DNA from: Bacteroidota bacterium
GTDB taxonomy: Bacteria; Bacteroidota; Ignavibacteria; Palsa-1295
Assembly: GCA_021324735.1 (NCBI GenBank)
Contig: JAJPIO010000009.1
Span: 595,341-659,340 of the forward strand
Direction of reading: 5' to 3'
Length of the DNA: 64,000 nucleotides
In this document: in pieces, positions 33,085 to 42,150 of the stretch
How positions within the stretch are numbered: position 1 is the stretch's first letter
Layout: every line of letters begins with the position of its first letter
Made by a program: the position numbers and the translations under genes
Notes under the pieces: model-generated
The model's database searches: none
Told to the model about the DNA's origin: nothing
What the model saw: only the letters and a program-made list of their open reading frames with translations

Positions 33085-34887
33085 TCTTACAATGCCGTTT
33101 TCTGTTTCCAGATTGAGGTAGTAAACTCCGGTCGATAAATTCGAGCCGTCGAATGTGAGTTGATGTTCTCCAGCCTCTTGCTTGCCATTAAGTAGTGTTA
33201 TTATTTGCTTGCCCATTGCATCGGATACAAACAATCGCGTTTGTGAGGGGGCTGCGAGTTTGAAGGAGATCTGCGTTTTGCCGGAGAACGGATTGGGATA
33301 ATTCTCCGATAGCTCCACTCCCGGATCGACGGATGAGAGTCGTTCAACGCGAGCACTAGCAGAAGATATGAACGCTGCATACACTCGAAGACGGCCCGCA
33401 TTGTCACGACCGTCAGACCAGACCGGGATGGTGTAGTTGGAAGTGGTAAGGACGTGAGTATACTCGCCTATACCAAAATTGCCATTGACATCAGCCACAT
33501 TATTAAAGTCCATTGGCTGGCTTGCGACCGGTGTGTTGGTCCAAGTTTGGCCGTGATCCGTTGAGCGGGCCAGATAATACCGTCCAACCTGATTGGCCGG
33601 ATCTTCACGGCGGTCGTACCATGTCACGGCAATCTCGCCTTTACCATTGACGGCAATGCTCGGATAAAAATGGTCGGTATAAGTGCCATTAACGCCATTG
33701 CTATCATTGTTCACTACTTGTGCCGGACTCCACGTTTTGCCATTATCGGTCGAACGACTAAAATATATGTCCGTACCATGCCCTTCATCCTGAGTGACAC
33801 CAAGAGCATTCCACACCATATATAAGTTACCGGTCACTGCAGTATCGATCGAAAGATGAGGGCAGGGATAATTGCCGGGAGCACGAACGCCAAAGATCAG
33901 GTCTCCTTTTGCATCTGGTGATTGCCCCGGAATATCAGCATCAGAAATTTTTACTTCCGGCTGGAACGTGCGACCTCCATCCGACGAATAAACGTGGTAG
34001 ATACCAAAGTTTACGGTGTCGGGTGTTCCCATGAACGTGACATGTACTCCGCCGAGAGCATCTACACCAATGCTTGTATACTGCACGGCTTTCATCGCGT
34101 TAGATGAAACGTGTACAGCCGGCTCCATCGAATCGACATTTGGCAGTTTACGACGAAGCATTACACCAAAGTATTTTGCGTCTAAATGCGTCCACGCAGC
34201 GTAAAGAGTATTACGATAGGGGGAATTGCTGCGATCGACGGCAAGCCATTGTTTATCGTCAAAACCGGTGGTTGTATCGACCGTCCCGGCACTGGCATTG
34301 TAAATAGACCACGCATTCCCAATGTATCCGTTCGTAGAGCGTTTCCAGGATTGACCGCCATTGGTGGAATAAGCCCAATACATACCGGTGTGGACAGTGT
34401 CCAGTGAGCTAGGATTAAGATACAGATCGATCCACGACATATATGCTTTGCCATTCGCATCGAACGCAAATACCGGATCACCTCCTCCTTCAACAAGAAC
34501 GCCGGCTTCATAGGGGGCTGGCTGGAATGTGCTCTTCTTCCAACTCGTACCAAAAGTGGTTGTATAATAAATCGGCAGCGTCATAGTGGTCGAAAGTCCG
34601 ATCGGACCAACAATAATATTGGTACTGTCTGCCGGATTGATCGCCGCATCCACTTCTGATTCAGGGCTTCCACTGCTGATTCTTACCTCACGCGAGGCCA
34701 AAGGAGCTTCTCCGGAGAGTGTTCCCAATGGAGTCTTCGTAAGTTGAGATGATGGGTGTGATTTTTCACGAAGCGCTTCTTCGATGTGGCGCAAACGATA
34801 GGCTCGCATTGAACTCTCCGATACCTGCGCTGTGGTTGTAACAGGTACTAAAAAGAGTATCGTTAGTAGGACAAAATAATACTTCAT
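33061..34887 (-). CDS. T9SS-secreted sialidase-like (Asp-box) protein
   Basis: A 608-residue protein with signal peptide (YYFVLLTILFLVPVTTTAQ). Residues 90-510 form a propeller with Asp-boxes YSTNGGQSW, YSSDGGRTF, RSTDNGKTW and RSTDHGQTW, plus the SIAVNGKGEIAVTWYDRRED segment found in exo-alpha-sialidase-like proteins. The last 85 residues are a type A T9SS sorting domain (LSENYPNPFSGKTQISF to AINVIR). The sialidase Arg triad cannot be confirmed, so catalytic activity is unproven; it may instead bind glycans. Confidence 0.8.
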   Translation of the reverse strand: MKYYFVLLTILFLVPVTTTAQVSESSMRAYRLRHIEEALREKSHPSSQLTKTPLGTLSGEAPLASREVRISSGSPESEVDAAINPADSTNIIVGPIGLSTTMTLPIYYTTTFGTSWKKSTFQPAPYEAGVLVEGGGDPVFAFDANGKAYMSWIDLYLNPSSLDTVHTGMYWAYSTNGGQSWKRSTNGYIGNAWSIYNASAGTVDTTTGFDDKQWLAVDRSNSPYRNTLYAAWTHLDAKYFGVMLRRKLPNVDSMEPAVHVSSNAMKAVQYTSIGVDALGGVHVTFMGTPDTVNFGIYHVYSSDGGRTFQPEVKISDADIPGQSPDAKGDLIFGVRAPGNYPCPHLSIDTAVTGNLYMVWNALGVTQDEGHGTDIYFSRSTDNGKTWSPAQVVNNDSNGVNGTYTDHFYPSIAVNGKGEIAVTWYDRREDPANQVGRYYLARSTDHGQTWTNTPVASQPMDFNNVADVNGNFGIGEYTHVLTTSNYTIPVWSDGRDNAGRLRVYAAFISSASARVERLSSVDPGVELSENYPNPFSGKTQISFKLAAPSQTRLFVSDAMGKQIITLLNGKQEAGEHQLTFDGSNLSTGVYYLNLETENGIVRRAINVIR

Positions 34888-34910
34888 GTCGCCTAGACCA
34901 AAATTAAAAA

Positions 34911-36470
34911 TTAATTGCGAAGACGGGGAGATGCATCATGTAACTTCATTATCTGGATGCGGCCTATCATACCAACCGAGTCAAAAAATAGTTCGTTACG
35001 ATGGGCTGTCGTAGCAATGTCTTCGATAAAGGGCTTGAGATCGGCAATGTAAACGAAATTCTCGTTGTGGAGATAAGAAGCAAGCCGCCCCTGCTGATGC
35101 GCGTGCAGTGCGTCCGTATTCACTTTGCCATCTAAATTGATCACATTGGGAGAAACAAAGCTCGCAATTCCAGACTGCAGCATTCCGATCTTATCATTTG
35201 GGTGCGACGATGCAAACTTTCCAATATCATAAAACTCAGCATCATTCGCTTTTAAATAATTTTTTGTATAGCGACTACCATCGAACGCGATAACACTTAT
35301 GAGAACGATCACTGCTAGGGTAGGAACAAGCTTTTTCCATCGATCGAGCAGTATCCTATAGATCGTCGGGAGAGAGGTAGCAACCGCTAATAACCACACG
35401 ATTCGTAAGGGTTGAAGATATCTCGCAATAAAATGTGGAGCTCGGAAAAAGAGTGTGTAGTAAACGACTAGCACGATCCCGAACAAGAAAAAAGGCAGCA
35501 AATAAGAGAAGTGCACTCTATTGCGAATGGACGCTCGAAACCGTCGGTCGCGTATGACGATAATAAGAACTGCCGCACATACTACGACAAGAACGATGCG
35601 GAATGAAAGATCGAGACTATCCGGAGCGTAAAAGATAAGCAGAAAAATATCGGTGACTGCTTGTATTGCACGCCTAAAATTTTCACTCGGTGGGATTGGC
35701 CAGATATTCTCCGCCTGACCACTTGTGGGCATTAGATTGCCAAAGTAAATGGCATTATAGATCCACCACGGCAAGCTGATGAGGAATGCAACTGCTGTAA
35801 ATGTTAGAGCTTGTTTTTTCCTTCGCTTTATTGTTTCTGCAATAAATAAAATTGTTACCAGAATAGCCGCATCGATCCGCGTCAGAACCGTCACTCCGAG
35901 CACAACTCCCAACCAAATTGCTCGGCTGGATTTTGAGCCGCCTGCTGTTTGGAACTGAGAATAAAGAGCGATTACTGTAAGCAGCAAAAAGGAGTATAGT
36001 CCTGTTTCCAGTCCGTTTGTCGTTTGCGCAAAAATTTGGAATGAGAATGTCCACAAGAGCGCACCGATGATCGGAATACTCATCGAGTTTTGCGTTGACT
36101 CAGGTTTTACAAGCGAACGCAATACGAACGCTGTCATCCATACCGAAGCAGCTGCTACAAGACCAGCAAGAATGAACGATAGCCGAACGGCAAGCCATTG
36201 CTCATTCGCCGAAAGGCAAAAGAGAGGCACATATAAAAAGGTGAACAATGGCTGGAATCCATTGGTAAGGTGATGACCGTCGACCGTAGGACCTAATCCG
36301 TTTGCCAGGTTTCGAGCAATACTGAAGAGGTAATAGGCGTCGTCGCCGTAAGGCAAAAGGGTGAGTTGGTGAACGGGTCGGAAGGCGAGTGGTATGCGGA
36401 GAGCAAATGCGGTGACAGCAAGAGCCCACAAGGCTATTTTTTCACTCCGGCTGAACGTACTTCTCAGCAT
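34911..36470 (-). CDS. Multi-pass glycosyltransferase-like (GT39/ArnT-type) membrane protein
   Basis: A 519-residue protein with about 11 membrane helices. The first periplasmic loop begins with an acidic pair (PYGDDAYYLFSIARNLANG), as in dolichyl-phosphate-mannose-type GT-C transferases. A second acidic/Arg segment is LTRIDAAILVTI. The C-terminal 100 residues are soluble. It probably moves sugar from a lipid carrier to an envelope acceptor. No partner gene is adjacent. Confidence 0.7.
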   Translation of the reverse strand: MLRSTFSRSEKIALWALAVTAFALRIPLAFRPVHQLTLLPYGDDAYYLFSIARNLANGLGPTVDGHHLTNGFQPLFTFLYVPLFCLSANEQWLAVRLSFILAGLVAAASVWMTAFVLRSLVKPESTQNSMSIPIIGALLWTFSFQIFAQTTNGLETGLYSFLLLTVIALYSQFQTAGGSKSSRAIWLGVVLGVTVLTRIDAAILVTILFIAETIKRRKKQALTFTAVAFLISLPWWIYNAIYFGNLMPTSGQAENIWPIPPSENFRRAIQAVTDIFLLIFYAPDSLDLSFRIVLVVVCAAVLIIVIRDRRFRASIRNRVHFSYLLPFFLFGIVLVVYYTLFFRAPHFIARYLQPLRIVWLLAVATSLPTIYRILLDRWKKLVPTLAVIVLISVIAFDGSRYTKNYLKANDAEFYDIGKFASSHPNDKIGMLQSGIASFVSPNVINLDGKVNTDALHAHQQGRLASYLHNENFVYIADLKPFIEDIATTAHRNELFFDSVGMIGRIQIMKLHDASPRLRN

Positions 36471-36945
36471 ATCGTGCAGTTAACGCCATAAACGACCAAT
36501 CATTCGGACTGTAGGCTGAACCGAGTGAAAATTCACTATTCATTATTCAAAAAGGCCTGTTTACGAGGAACTCCACAGCAGGTGAAAGGCTTAATAGGTT
36601 CTTGAATTAGCCCGGGGAGTGGCCCGTAAGGAGTGCTCTACAGTTTGCACAGGTTGTTAACCTAATCGCTCATTCCCAGACGGCCTAATTCAGAGGAGTA
36701 AACTCTCACTACGACGATGCTCTTACCGAGATTCGTCCGTGCTACGGCTAATGCGTAGGGTTGCCTCGAACTAGTATAAGCTCCCACTCAAGGGATTTAC
36801 AACAGAATTTTATAAACTAATCGATTGACAGGACGGCCCTGTTACCTGGTGCTCCTTTTTTAGGCAGGTGCCTCCAAAACACGTAGTTGCGGGCGTCGCA
36901 AAAATTAATCGCCCTTAGCTCACTTTTGAACTTAAGGACTATACA
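36471..36945. other. Intergenic region, 475 bases, no gene seen
   Basis: The region separates divergent genes. I see no credible frame, tRNA or strong terminator. AAGGA at 36933-36937 serves the gene at 36946. TTCACTATTCATTATTC (near 36530) resembles the TCATTCAT words upstream of the gene at 59666. Base composition is more AT-rich than the neighbours. Confidence 0.4.
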
Positions 36946-38940
36946 ATGTACACAATCATCGGCGGAGGTTTTGCAGGTCTCTCCGCAGCTTATTTTCTCC
37001 ACCGCGCGGGCAAAGATGTCACGCTTCTCGAGTGGTCCCGTGGTCTTGGTGGTCGTGCCTCTACCCGTAATGTGGGATACCGGACGATGGACTCCGGCGC
37101 TCAGCGCATCGATCTTTCTCCGCTTAGTGTAAACAAACTCGAAACAGATGCTCGTGCTCTACTCCGCGAAGTAGCGGTCGAGCGTGGCGTGTTGCAACAC
37201 CTCGTGCCGTTTCCGGGGCCGGTGTATCGCTTCGATGGCCGTTCGATCGGTACGGCACATCAGGTCGAGACGCCAAATTGGTCGTTCCTCGAAGCTGGCA
37301 TGAAAGTATTCGCCGATGCGCTCGTGAAGGATATTCCAGTTCGTACACATACCCGCATCAGCGATATCGTTTTTGAAAAGGAGCATTATCAACTCCGCAA
37401 TCAGCGAGGCGAATTAATGCAGTCGGATGGGCTCGTCATTGCACTACCCGCTCCGTATGCTCTCGCGCTTCTTCTGCCACATGCTGAGACGAACAAAAAA
37501 GTAAAGAAGATCACCGATCTCTTCAACGATGTCAACTACGAGCCGATGATCGGCGCAATGTTCGGCACAACGAAGATCGACTTCAAAGAGCATTTTTCTG
37601 CACTCTTCACGGACGATGTAACAGCGCCGATCTTCTGGCTATCACAGGAGAATATTCGGCGTCCGCTCGGCATCCGTAAGAATGAAATGGCATTCGTGCT
37701 GCAACTCGGCGCCGAAATTAGTCACGAGTACGTACTCAAAACCGATCGCGAAACATTCATCGCGATCGAGCGCGTCTTCGAAGAAGTGCTCGATGTCGCG
37801 CTACCCGACATCACCTATGGTGAGATCCAGCGGTGGCCCGCAGCATTCCTTGCTTCGTCACCGTTCACGGTGGACACGATCAAGGCATCCGATTTTAAAG
37901 TACCGCTTTACCTCGCCGGCGATTACGTCGCGGGGCAAAGCTCGATGGCTTCCGCATTCTGGAGCGGTAAGCAGATCGCCGATCGCATCTTAGGCGAAGA
38001 TACCTTCAAGTATATCGCCGAGCCGAAGCGCGATCAGGCACGGCTTGCGGAAGAAGCGTGGAAGCCGGCAGAGCCGACTCCTCGTGCACCTCGTAAGTCT
38101 CCGCCCAAGCCGCAGCGCAAGCACGCCAAAAAGAAATTCGATGCCGAAAAAGGCAAGCGCATTACGGTCCAGGGTGGCCCACGCAGGGAAAAAACTGGCG
38201 GCTTCAAGAAGAAGTCGTTCGGTGGACCTCCACGCGGTGGACGCCCGCAAGGACAAGGAGGCCCGCGCCGCAGCGGACCACCACAGCGTGGCGGCCAACA
38301 GCGCCAAGGTGCTGGCGGCGGAGGCGGCTGGCAGCGTGGCGGACGCCCGCAAGGCCAGGGCGGTCGTCCATCCGGTCCGCGTCAAGGCGGAGGAGGTGGT
38401 CGTCCGGAAGGTGGTCGTCAATGGGGTCAGGGTGGAGGCTATCAGGGACAAGGCCGAGGCTATCAGGGCCAAGGCGGAGGTTACCAGGGTCAGGGCCAGG
38501 GTGGCGGATACCGCGGAGGCGGTCGCCCGCAAGGCGGATCTCGACCACAAGGTGGCGGCGGTGGTCGCCAATGGGGCCAGGGCGGAGGACAAGGTGGCGG
38601 CTACGGAGGCCAAGGCCAGGGCGGTTACGGCGGACGCCCGCAGCGTCCGGGTGGCGGTGGCCGTCCACAAGGCGGACCACGCCCGCAAGGCGGCGGCGGA
38701 TACCAACCGCGCCAGCCACGCGACTACAACTCGCCGCAAGGCGGACAGGGTGGCGGTGGCGGACAGCGCCGGCCAGTTCGCGGACAGGTCGTCTACTCGA
38801 CCAACGTTCGCCAGGGGCCGCGCGAGCAGGGCGGCGGCGGACAGCGTGGCGGTGGATACCGACCGCGCGGTGGCTACGACGGCGGTCGTCCGGGCAATGG
38901 CGGACGCTATAACGAGGACGACAACATAGGAAATCGCTAA
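36946..38940 (+). CDS. FAD-dependent oxidoreductase (renalase-like) with a long RGG/GQ-rich tail
   Basis: A 664-residue protein. Residues 1-345 are an amine-oxidase/renalase-like flavoprotein: dinucleotide motif IIGGGFAGLSAAYFLHRAG, GGRASTRN, and the C-terminal FAD contact AGDYVAGQSSMASAFWSG. A Lys/Pro/Arg linker (350-420) leads to about 245 residues made almost only of Gly, Gln, Arg, Pro and Tyr in GGRPQGQGG- and GGYQGQG-type repeats. Such RGG-like tails bind RNA or drive condensation in other proteins. The frame is continuous and ends before a strong terminator. Start ATG has AAGGA 8 bases upstream. Substrate unknown. Confidence 0.8.
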   Translation: MYTIIGGGFAGLSAAYFLHRAGKDVTLLEWSRGLGGRASTRNVGYRTMDSGAQRIDLSPLSVNKLETDARALLREVAVERGVLQHLVPFPGPVYRFDGRSIGTAHQVETPNWSFLEAGMKVFADALVKDIPVRTHTRISDIVFEKEHYQLRNQRGELMQSDGLVIALPAPYALALLLPHAETNKKVKKITDLFNDVNYEPMIGAMFGTTKIDFKEHFSALFTDDVTAPIFWLSQENIRRPLGIRKNEMAFVLQLGAEISHEYVLKTDRETFIAIERVFEEVLDVALPDITYGEIQRWPAAFLASSPFTVDTIKASDFKVPLYLAGDYVAGQSSMASAFWSGKQIADRILGEDTFKYIAEPKRDQARLAEEAWKPAEPTPRAPRKSPPKPQRKHAKKKFDAEKGKRITVQGGPRREKTGGFKKKSFGGPPRGGRPQGQGGPRRSGPPQRGGQQRQGAGGGGGWQRGGRPQGQGGRPSGPRQGGGGGRPEGGRQWGQGGGYQGQGRGYQGQGGGYQGQGQGGGYRGGGRPQGGSRPQGGGGGRQWGQGGGQGGGYGGQGQGGYGGRPQRPGGGGRPQGGPRPQGGGGYQPRQPRDYNSPQGGQGGGGGQRRPVRGQVVYSTNVRQGPREQGGGGQRGGGYRPRGGYDGGRPGNGGRYNEDDNIGNR

Positions 38941-38961
38941 CCTCGTAACATATTGATTTGC

Positions 38962-38989
38962 AAAGGGGCGTGTGTAAACACGCCCCTTT
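38962..38989. terminator. Strong intrinsic terminator with GTAA loop
   Basis: AAAGGGGCGTGT (38962-38973), loop GTAA and ACACGCCCCTTT (38978-38989) form a perfect 12-bp stem, followed by CATTTTG. It ends the flavoprotein transcript. Confidence 0.93.
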
Positions 38990-39124
38990 CATTTTGTGCT
39001 TGAGCGAAATATCAAAAAAATTCTGTTTTTGTTTTGCGTTTTCATTTCATGAATAACACGGGGTTCCCGGATTTCCGAAAATGTGAAGGGATTCTTTATA
39101 GCAGTTTTTTTGAAGATTTTCAAA

Positions 39125-39157
39125 TTGCTTAACTTCGCTGTTGAGAGAGTATATTTG
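39125..39157 (+). promoter_or_regulatory. Bacteroidota-type promoter
   Basis: TTG (39125-39127) and TATATTTG (39150-39157) with a 22-base spacer match the TTG/TAnnTTTG pattern. The small gene at 39166 starts so close that its 5' leader would be near zero, so the true start may be the ATG at 39202 (MRRVAG). Confidence 0.6.
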
Positions 39158-39165
39158 TTATATCA

Positions 39166-39498
39166 ATGTATACCAACGTCCCTATCTACCGCTCGAAGAC
39201 TATGAGAAGAGTTGCTGGCGAAAGGTCACTTCTGTTTTTGTCAGGTCCATTCTCAAATCCATCAACTCCTGGTGCGAACGATGTCTCGATCCTGGTCCAC
39301 TATTGCAGTTCCGGATCGACCATTAGTGCACAGGTCTATGATGGCCTTGGAAATCCGGTTGGAAGTGCTACCACATATACTTCCGATGCCCAGGCCTGGG
39401 ACCGGCTCCCGATCGTGTCGCCTTTGACCGCAGGGACCTACTTCGTTGTAGTTACGGTAGGTAGTTATTCGAAAACGTTAGGATATACAGTCTATTAG
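39166..39498 (+). CDS. Small beta-rich protein of unknown function
   Basis: A 110-residue frame; starting at the internal ATG 39202 would leave 98 residues. The part from residue 28 (GPFSNPSTPGANDVSILVHY, then SAQVYDGLGNPVGSATTY and LTAGTYFVVVTVGSYSKTL) has the strand pattern of an Ig-like or FlgD-like sandwich. There is no signal peptide or membrane helix. It sits alone between a strong promoter and a strong terminator, so it is probably expressed. No family recognised. Confidence 0.5.
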   Translation: MYTNVPIYRSKTMRRVAGERSLLFLSGPFSNPSTPGANDVSILVHYCSSGSTISAQVYDGLGNPVGSATTYTSDAQAWDRLPIVSPLTAGTYFVVVTVGSYSKTLGYTVY

Positions 39499-39507
39499 TA
39501 GTAATAT

Positions 39508-39540
39508 CCCGGAATGGCGTAAGCCATTCCGGGAATTTTA
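39508..39540. terminator. Strong terminator with GTAA loop
   Basis: CCCGGAATGGC (39508-39518), loop GTAA and GCCATTCCGGG (39523-39533) form a perfect 11-bp stem, followed by AATTTTA. It lies between the small gene and the Asp-box gene at 39546. Confidence 0.9.
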
Positions 39541-39545
39541 AAGTT

Positions 39546-40874
39546 ATGCGCTCATTTACGCTAATTGCCACATTGGTAGGAATGCTCTTATCTACAAATC
39601 TTATCGCTCAATGGCATAAGATCGCGGATTTTCCATGCTCGGGATTTGGGACGACCATTGACGAGCCTATCTTGTCTGTTTATTTTCTGGACCTTTCGGG
39701 TCCTCCACGTATAGGATTCACTGGTACCGAATCAGAACTCTATAAAACTACCGACGGAGGAATATCCTGGACAAAAGTCTGGGGAAATGGGTGCTACGAC
39801 TTATTTGGAATCACAGATATTTGCTTCAAGGATAGCCTTAACGGATGGTTCTCAATCTTTGACGGCTCAGGCACGATAGGCGATACGGCGTGCTATCGAA
39901 CGACCGATGGTGGTAACACCTGGAAGCCGATCGAAATACCCAATTCCACATTTGGAAGTCTTAATGTATATTATCATTCCGTAGAGGGTCGCCTTTTCCT
40001 GAGTATGGCTGATTATAGTGGAATGCGGATGTCAACTGATTTAGGCAGTCACTGGAGCGAAGTTACGAAAATAGAGACGGGAGGACTCTCGTTCTTCAAC
40101 GATTCAATGGCAGTAGCTGCATCATACCCCGAGGATGGAGACAGCACTCATTTTATCGTTCGAACAACGGATGGAGGCTTAACATGGGACTCAGTCACGA
40201 CACCGTCTTCCTGTCATCAGCCACTGGCTATTCCAGGCACGTCCATTTGTTTTGCATCTACATGGGGGCCAATTCAAATCTATCGGAGCGATGATTATGG
40301 AGTAAGTTGGAAATTGATAAAGGACTTTGGTCCTCTAGCTGACACACAATATCATCAGATCGCTCCCTACGGAGATGGAGTGATCGCCGGTCCTCTTTCA
40401 CGACTTTCAATACTGACCGATTGGGGTACCTATGTTTCGACGGATGAAGGGGCTCGCTGGACCAAGGAAGTGGGAAGTCCTAAATACAGTCTTTCTGGTG
40501 CTGGTGGTCAAACGTTTTACAGTGCCAAAGGCATCACGGTGGCCGGTGCTGCGGGTGGGGGACTATATCAAGGTTTCGGTTTATGGGAAGAATCGTGGCC
40601 GCAAGCAAGCGTCGTCAACGAGTATTTCACATCGAGCGATGAGTTGATCGTATGTCCGAATCCGGCATCGCAGCGGATAGAGATTACCAGTGCAACTGGT
40701 GACATCCATCTCTACGATTATCTGGGCCGCGAACGAAGTGTTGGGCTGAAGCAAGCATCGCCCACGATGCTTACGACCTACATGTCCGTTACACTCGATG
40801 TCTCACATTTTGAACCGGGCTTGTATATTCTTCGGTCGGGTTCGCGATCGGCGAAGGTAGAGATAGTGCGTTAA
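39546..40874 (+). CDS. T9SS-secreted Asp-box (Ycf48/BNR-like) protein
   Basis: A 442-residue exported protein with signal peptide (FTLIATLVGMLLSTNLIAQ). Six Asp-box motifs (KTTDGGISW, RTTDGGNTW, MSTDLGSHW, RTTDGGLTW, RSDDYGVSW, VSTDEGARW) mark a beta-propeller. The last 80 residues (VCPNPASQRIEI to GSRSAKVEIVR) form a T9SS sorting domain. It is predicted to be cell-surface or released; ligand unknown. The stop codon lies in a hairpin (40874-40893, AGGTCAT/ATGACCT). Confidence 0.8.
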   Translation: MRSFTLIATLVGMLLSTNLIAQWHKIADFPCSGFGTTIDEPILSVYFLDLSGPPRIGFTGTESELYKTTDGGISWTKVWGNGCYDLFGITDICFKDSLNGWFSIFDGSGTIGDTACYRTTDGGNTWKPIEIPNSTFGSLNVYYHSVEGRLFLSMADYSGMRMSTDLGSHWSEVTKIETGGLSFFNDSMAVAASYPEDGDSTHFIVRTTDGGLTWDSVTTPSSCHQPLAIPGTSICFASTWGPIQIYRSDDYGVSWKLIKDFGPLADTQYHQIAPYGDGVIAGPLSRLSILTDWGTYVSTDEGARWTKEVGSPKYSLSGAGGQTFYSAKGITVAGAAGGGLYQGFGLWEESWPQASVVNEYFTSSDELIVCPNPASQRIEITSATGDIHLYDYLGRERSVGLKQASPTMLTTYMSVTLDVSHFEPGLYILRSGSRSAKVEIVR

Positions 40875-41697
40875 GGTCATTTTCGTATGACCTGAGAATT
40901 TTGTATTATATTTGCAAAAGCCGATTGGATCATCCCTCGGCGAAACGCAAAATACTTAGAACCTACCGCTTAATTGCTACAAATTGAACGAATGGCGTAA
41001 AACGGCCATTCGGGTGCAGAAAGAAACAGGGTCACAGATTAGTGACCTAATTCGATGTGTAACCTTTTCGCGTTTCGTCGGTCTTTATAACAGCAGCAGC
41101 GATGAGTGAGAAATCACGAACCTGCTTATGAATTAGTAGCAAAACAGATAATTTCAGAAGGAAACTTGATACGGTACTCTGTCTGATGCCGATTTGCGCT
41201 TGGTCTGAAAGAACTAAGGGCTAAGCCGGAATCGGATACAAAAGCATGAACGCTCATACTGTGAGCACTCCTATCATGAGTGATCAAACGTTGAGAGGCC
41301 ATGCGACGAGGCTAAATTGATTTGCCGCTTTGAGCGGATGGATGAAAGCTCATTCGTGAGTGGGCATCCACCGGACCTACACTCCGGAATTTCGACTCGA
41401 TACATATGCAGCAGTGCCATGGATCGACGAGAATATGCGTAAGCGATACGTTCTCTGTTCGCCCAGAATCGGACGTGAATGGAGGAAGTGGCAAAGTGGA
41501 TCGCCAGCGATTTAATAATGTCGTGAGCGATTCACAAGGAGATCGGTAGCGATCTCAGCTCAAAGCGGCAAGTCACCATTTTACGATGAGGTCAATCGCT
41601 TCATCGGCCTTAAAGTCGGACGGAGTAAGTGAGCAATCATTGGAGGGCGCACATCAGAATGATGACGCCATCCGCGTTCAACTAACTTCTGAAAGAT
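40875..41697 (+). other. Long gene-free region with many local hairpins, possible structured RNA or leader
   Basis: No convincing frame in 823 bases. TATATTTG at 40907-40914 fits a -7 box. Local hairpins include GAATGGC/GCCATTC (near 41012), GCTCA/TGAGC (41252-41266), CCGCT/AGCGG (41325-41337), GGATG/CATCC enclosing CTCA-TTCG-TGAG (41336-41369), CCGGA/TCCGG (41371-41387), GTGA/TCAC (41523-41535) and GAGATCG-GTAG-CGATCTC (41539-41556). It ends at the small gene at 41698. Could be a non-coding RNA, a long 5' leader or a decayed region. Confidence 0.4.
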
Positions 41698-42105
41698 ATG
41701 TCAGCGACAACTGTTCGATCCTCAGCTTCGTCCGTTCCATCCCACAACCATGCATACGTCGGGGCGCAGTCCTCGCGTAATCTCGCACCCTTCGTCGATC
41801 TTCAGCAGAGTCCGTACGCCCACGTTCCTGCTGCACCGGCGAACGATGAGCACGGCAATCCGGTAGCAGACCTTATCCCGGACGAGGTCTATCAGCTTCT
41901 CCGTTCGAACGATCTCATTAGTGAAAAAGGGGTGCGCGATTATATGATCCGCCGTACGTTCAAAGCAATGCGCGAGAACAAAGCGATCAAGAGTTCGGAA
42001 GCACTCGAACGCCTGCAGGCGATCTATCCGTACTTGCAGATCGATACGATCCGAAAGATCATCTATCGTATTGGTCCGGGCAGCAACCGGAAGATGATGT
42101 TTTAA
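41698..42105 (+). CDS. Small hypothetical protein
   Basis: A 135-residue protein. The first 60 residues are low-complexity (Ser/Ala/His/Pro) and probably disordered. The C-terminal 75 residues are helical and charged (DLIPDEVYQLLRSNDLISEK, VRDYMIRRTFKAMREN, RLQAIYPYLQIDTIRKIIY) and could form a small helical DNA- or protein-binding domain. No family recognised. Only a weak GAAAG precedes the ATG. It converges on the protease gene at 42151. Confidence 0.6.
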   Translation: MSATTVRSSASSVPSHNHAYVGAQSSRNLAPFVDLQQSPYAHVPAAPANDEHGNPVADLIPDEVYQLLRSNDLISEKGVRDYMIRRTFKAMRENKAIKSSEALERLQAIYPYLQIDTIRKIIYRIGPGSNRKMMF

Positions 42106-42150
42106 GCTGTCGAGCGATGGGGCTCGCGATCGCGAGTACACAGCGAGAAC

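Noticed and set aside
38045..38929. Long alternative frames (plus-strand frame of 294 codons and minus-strand frames at 37990-38739 and 38204-38992)
   Set aside because: They are shadows of the GC-rich, low-complexity RGG tail; their translations are Ala/Arg/Ser/Leu-rich without domains.
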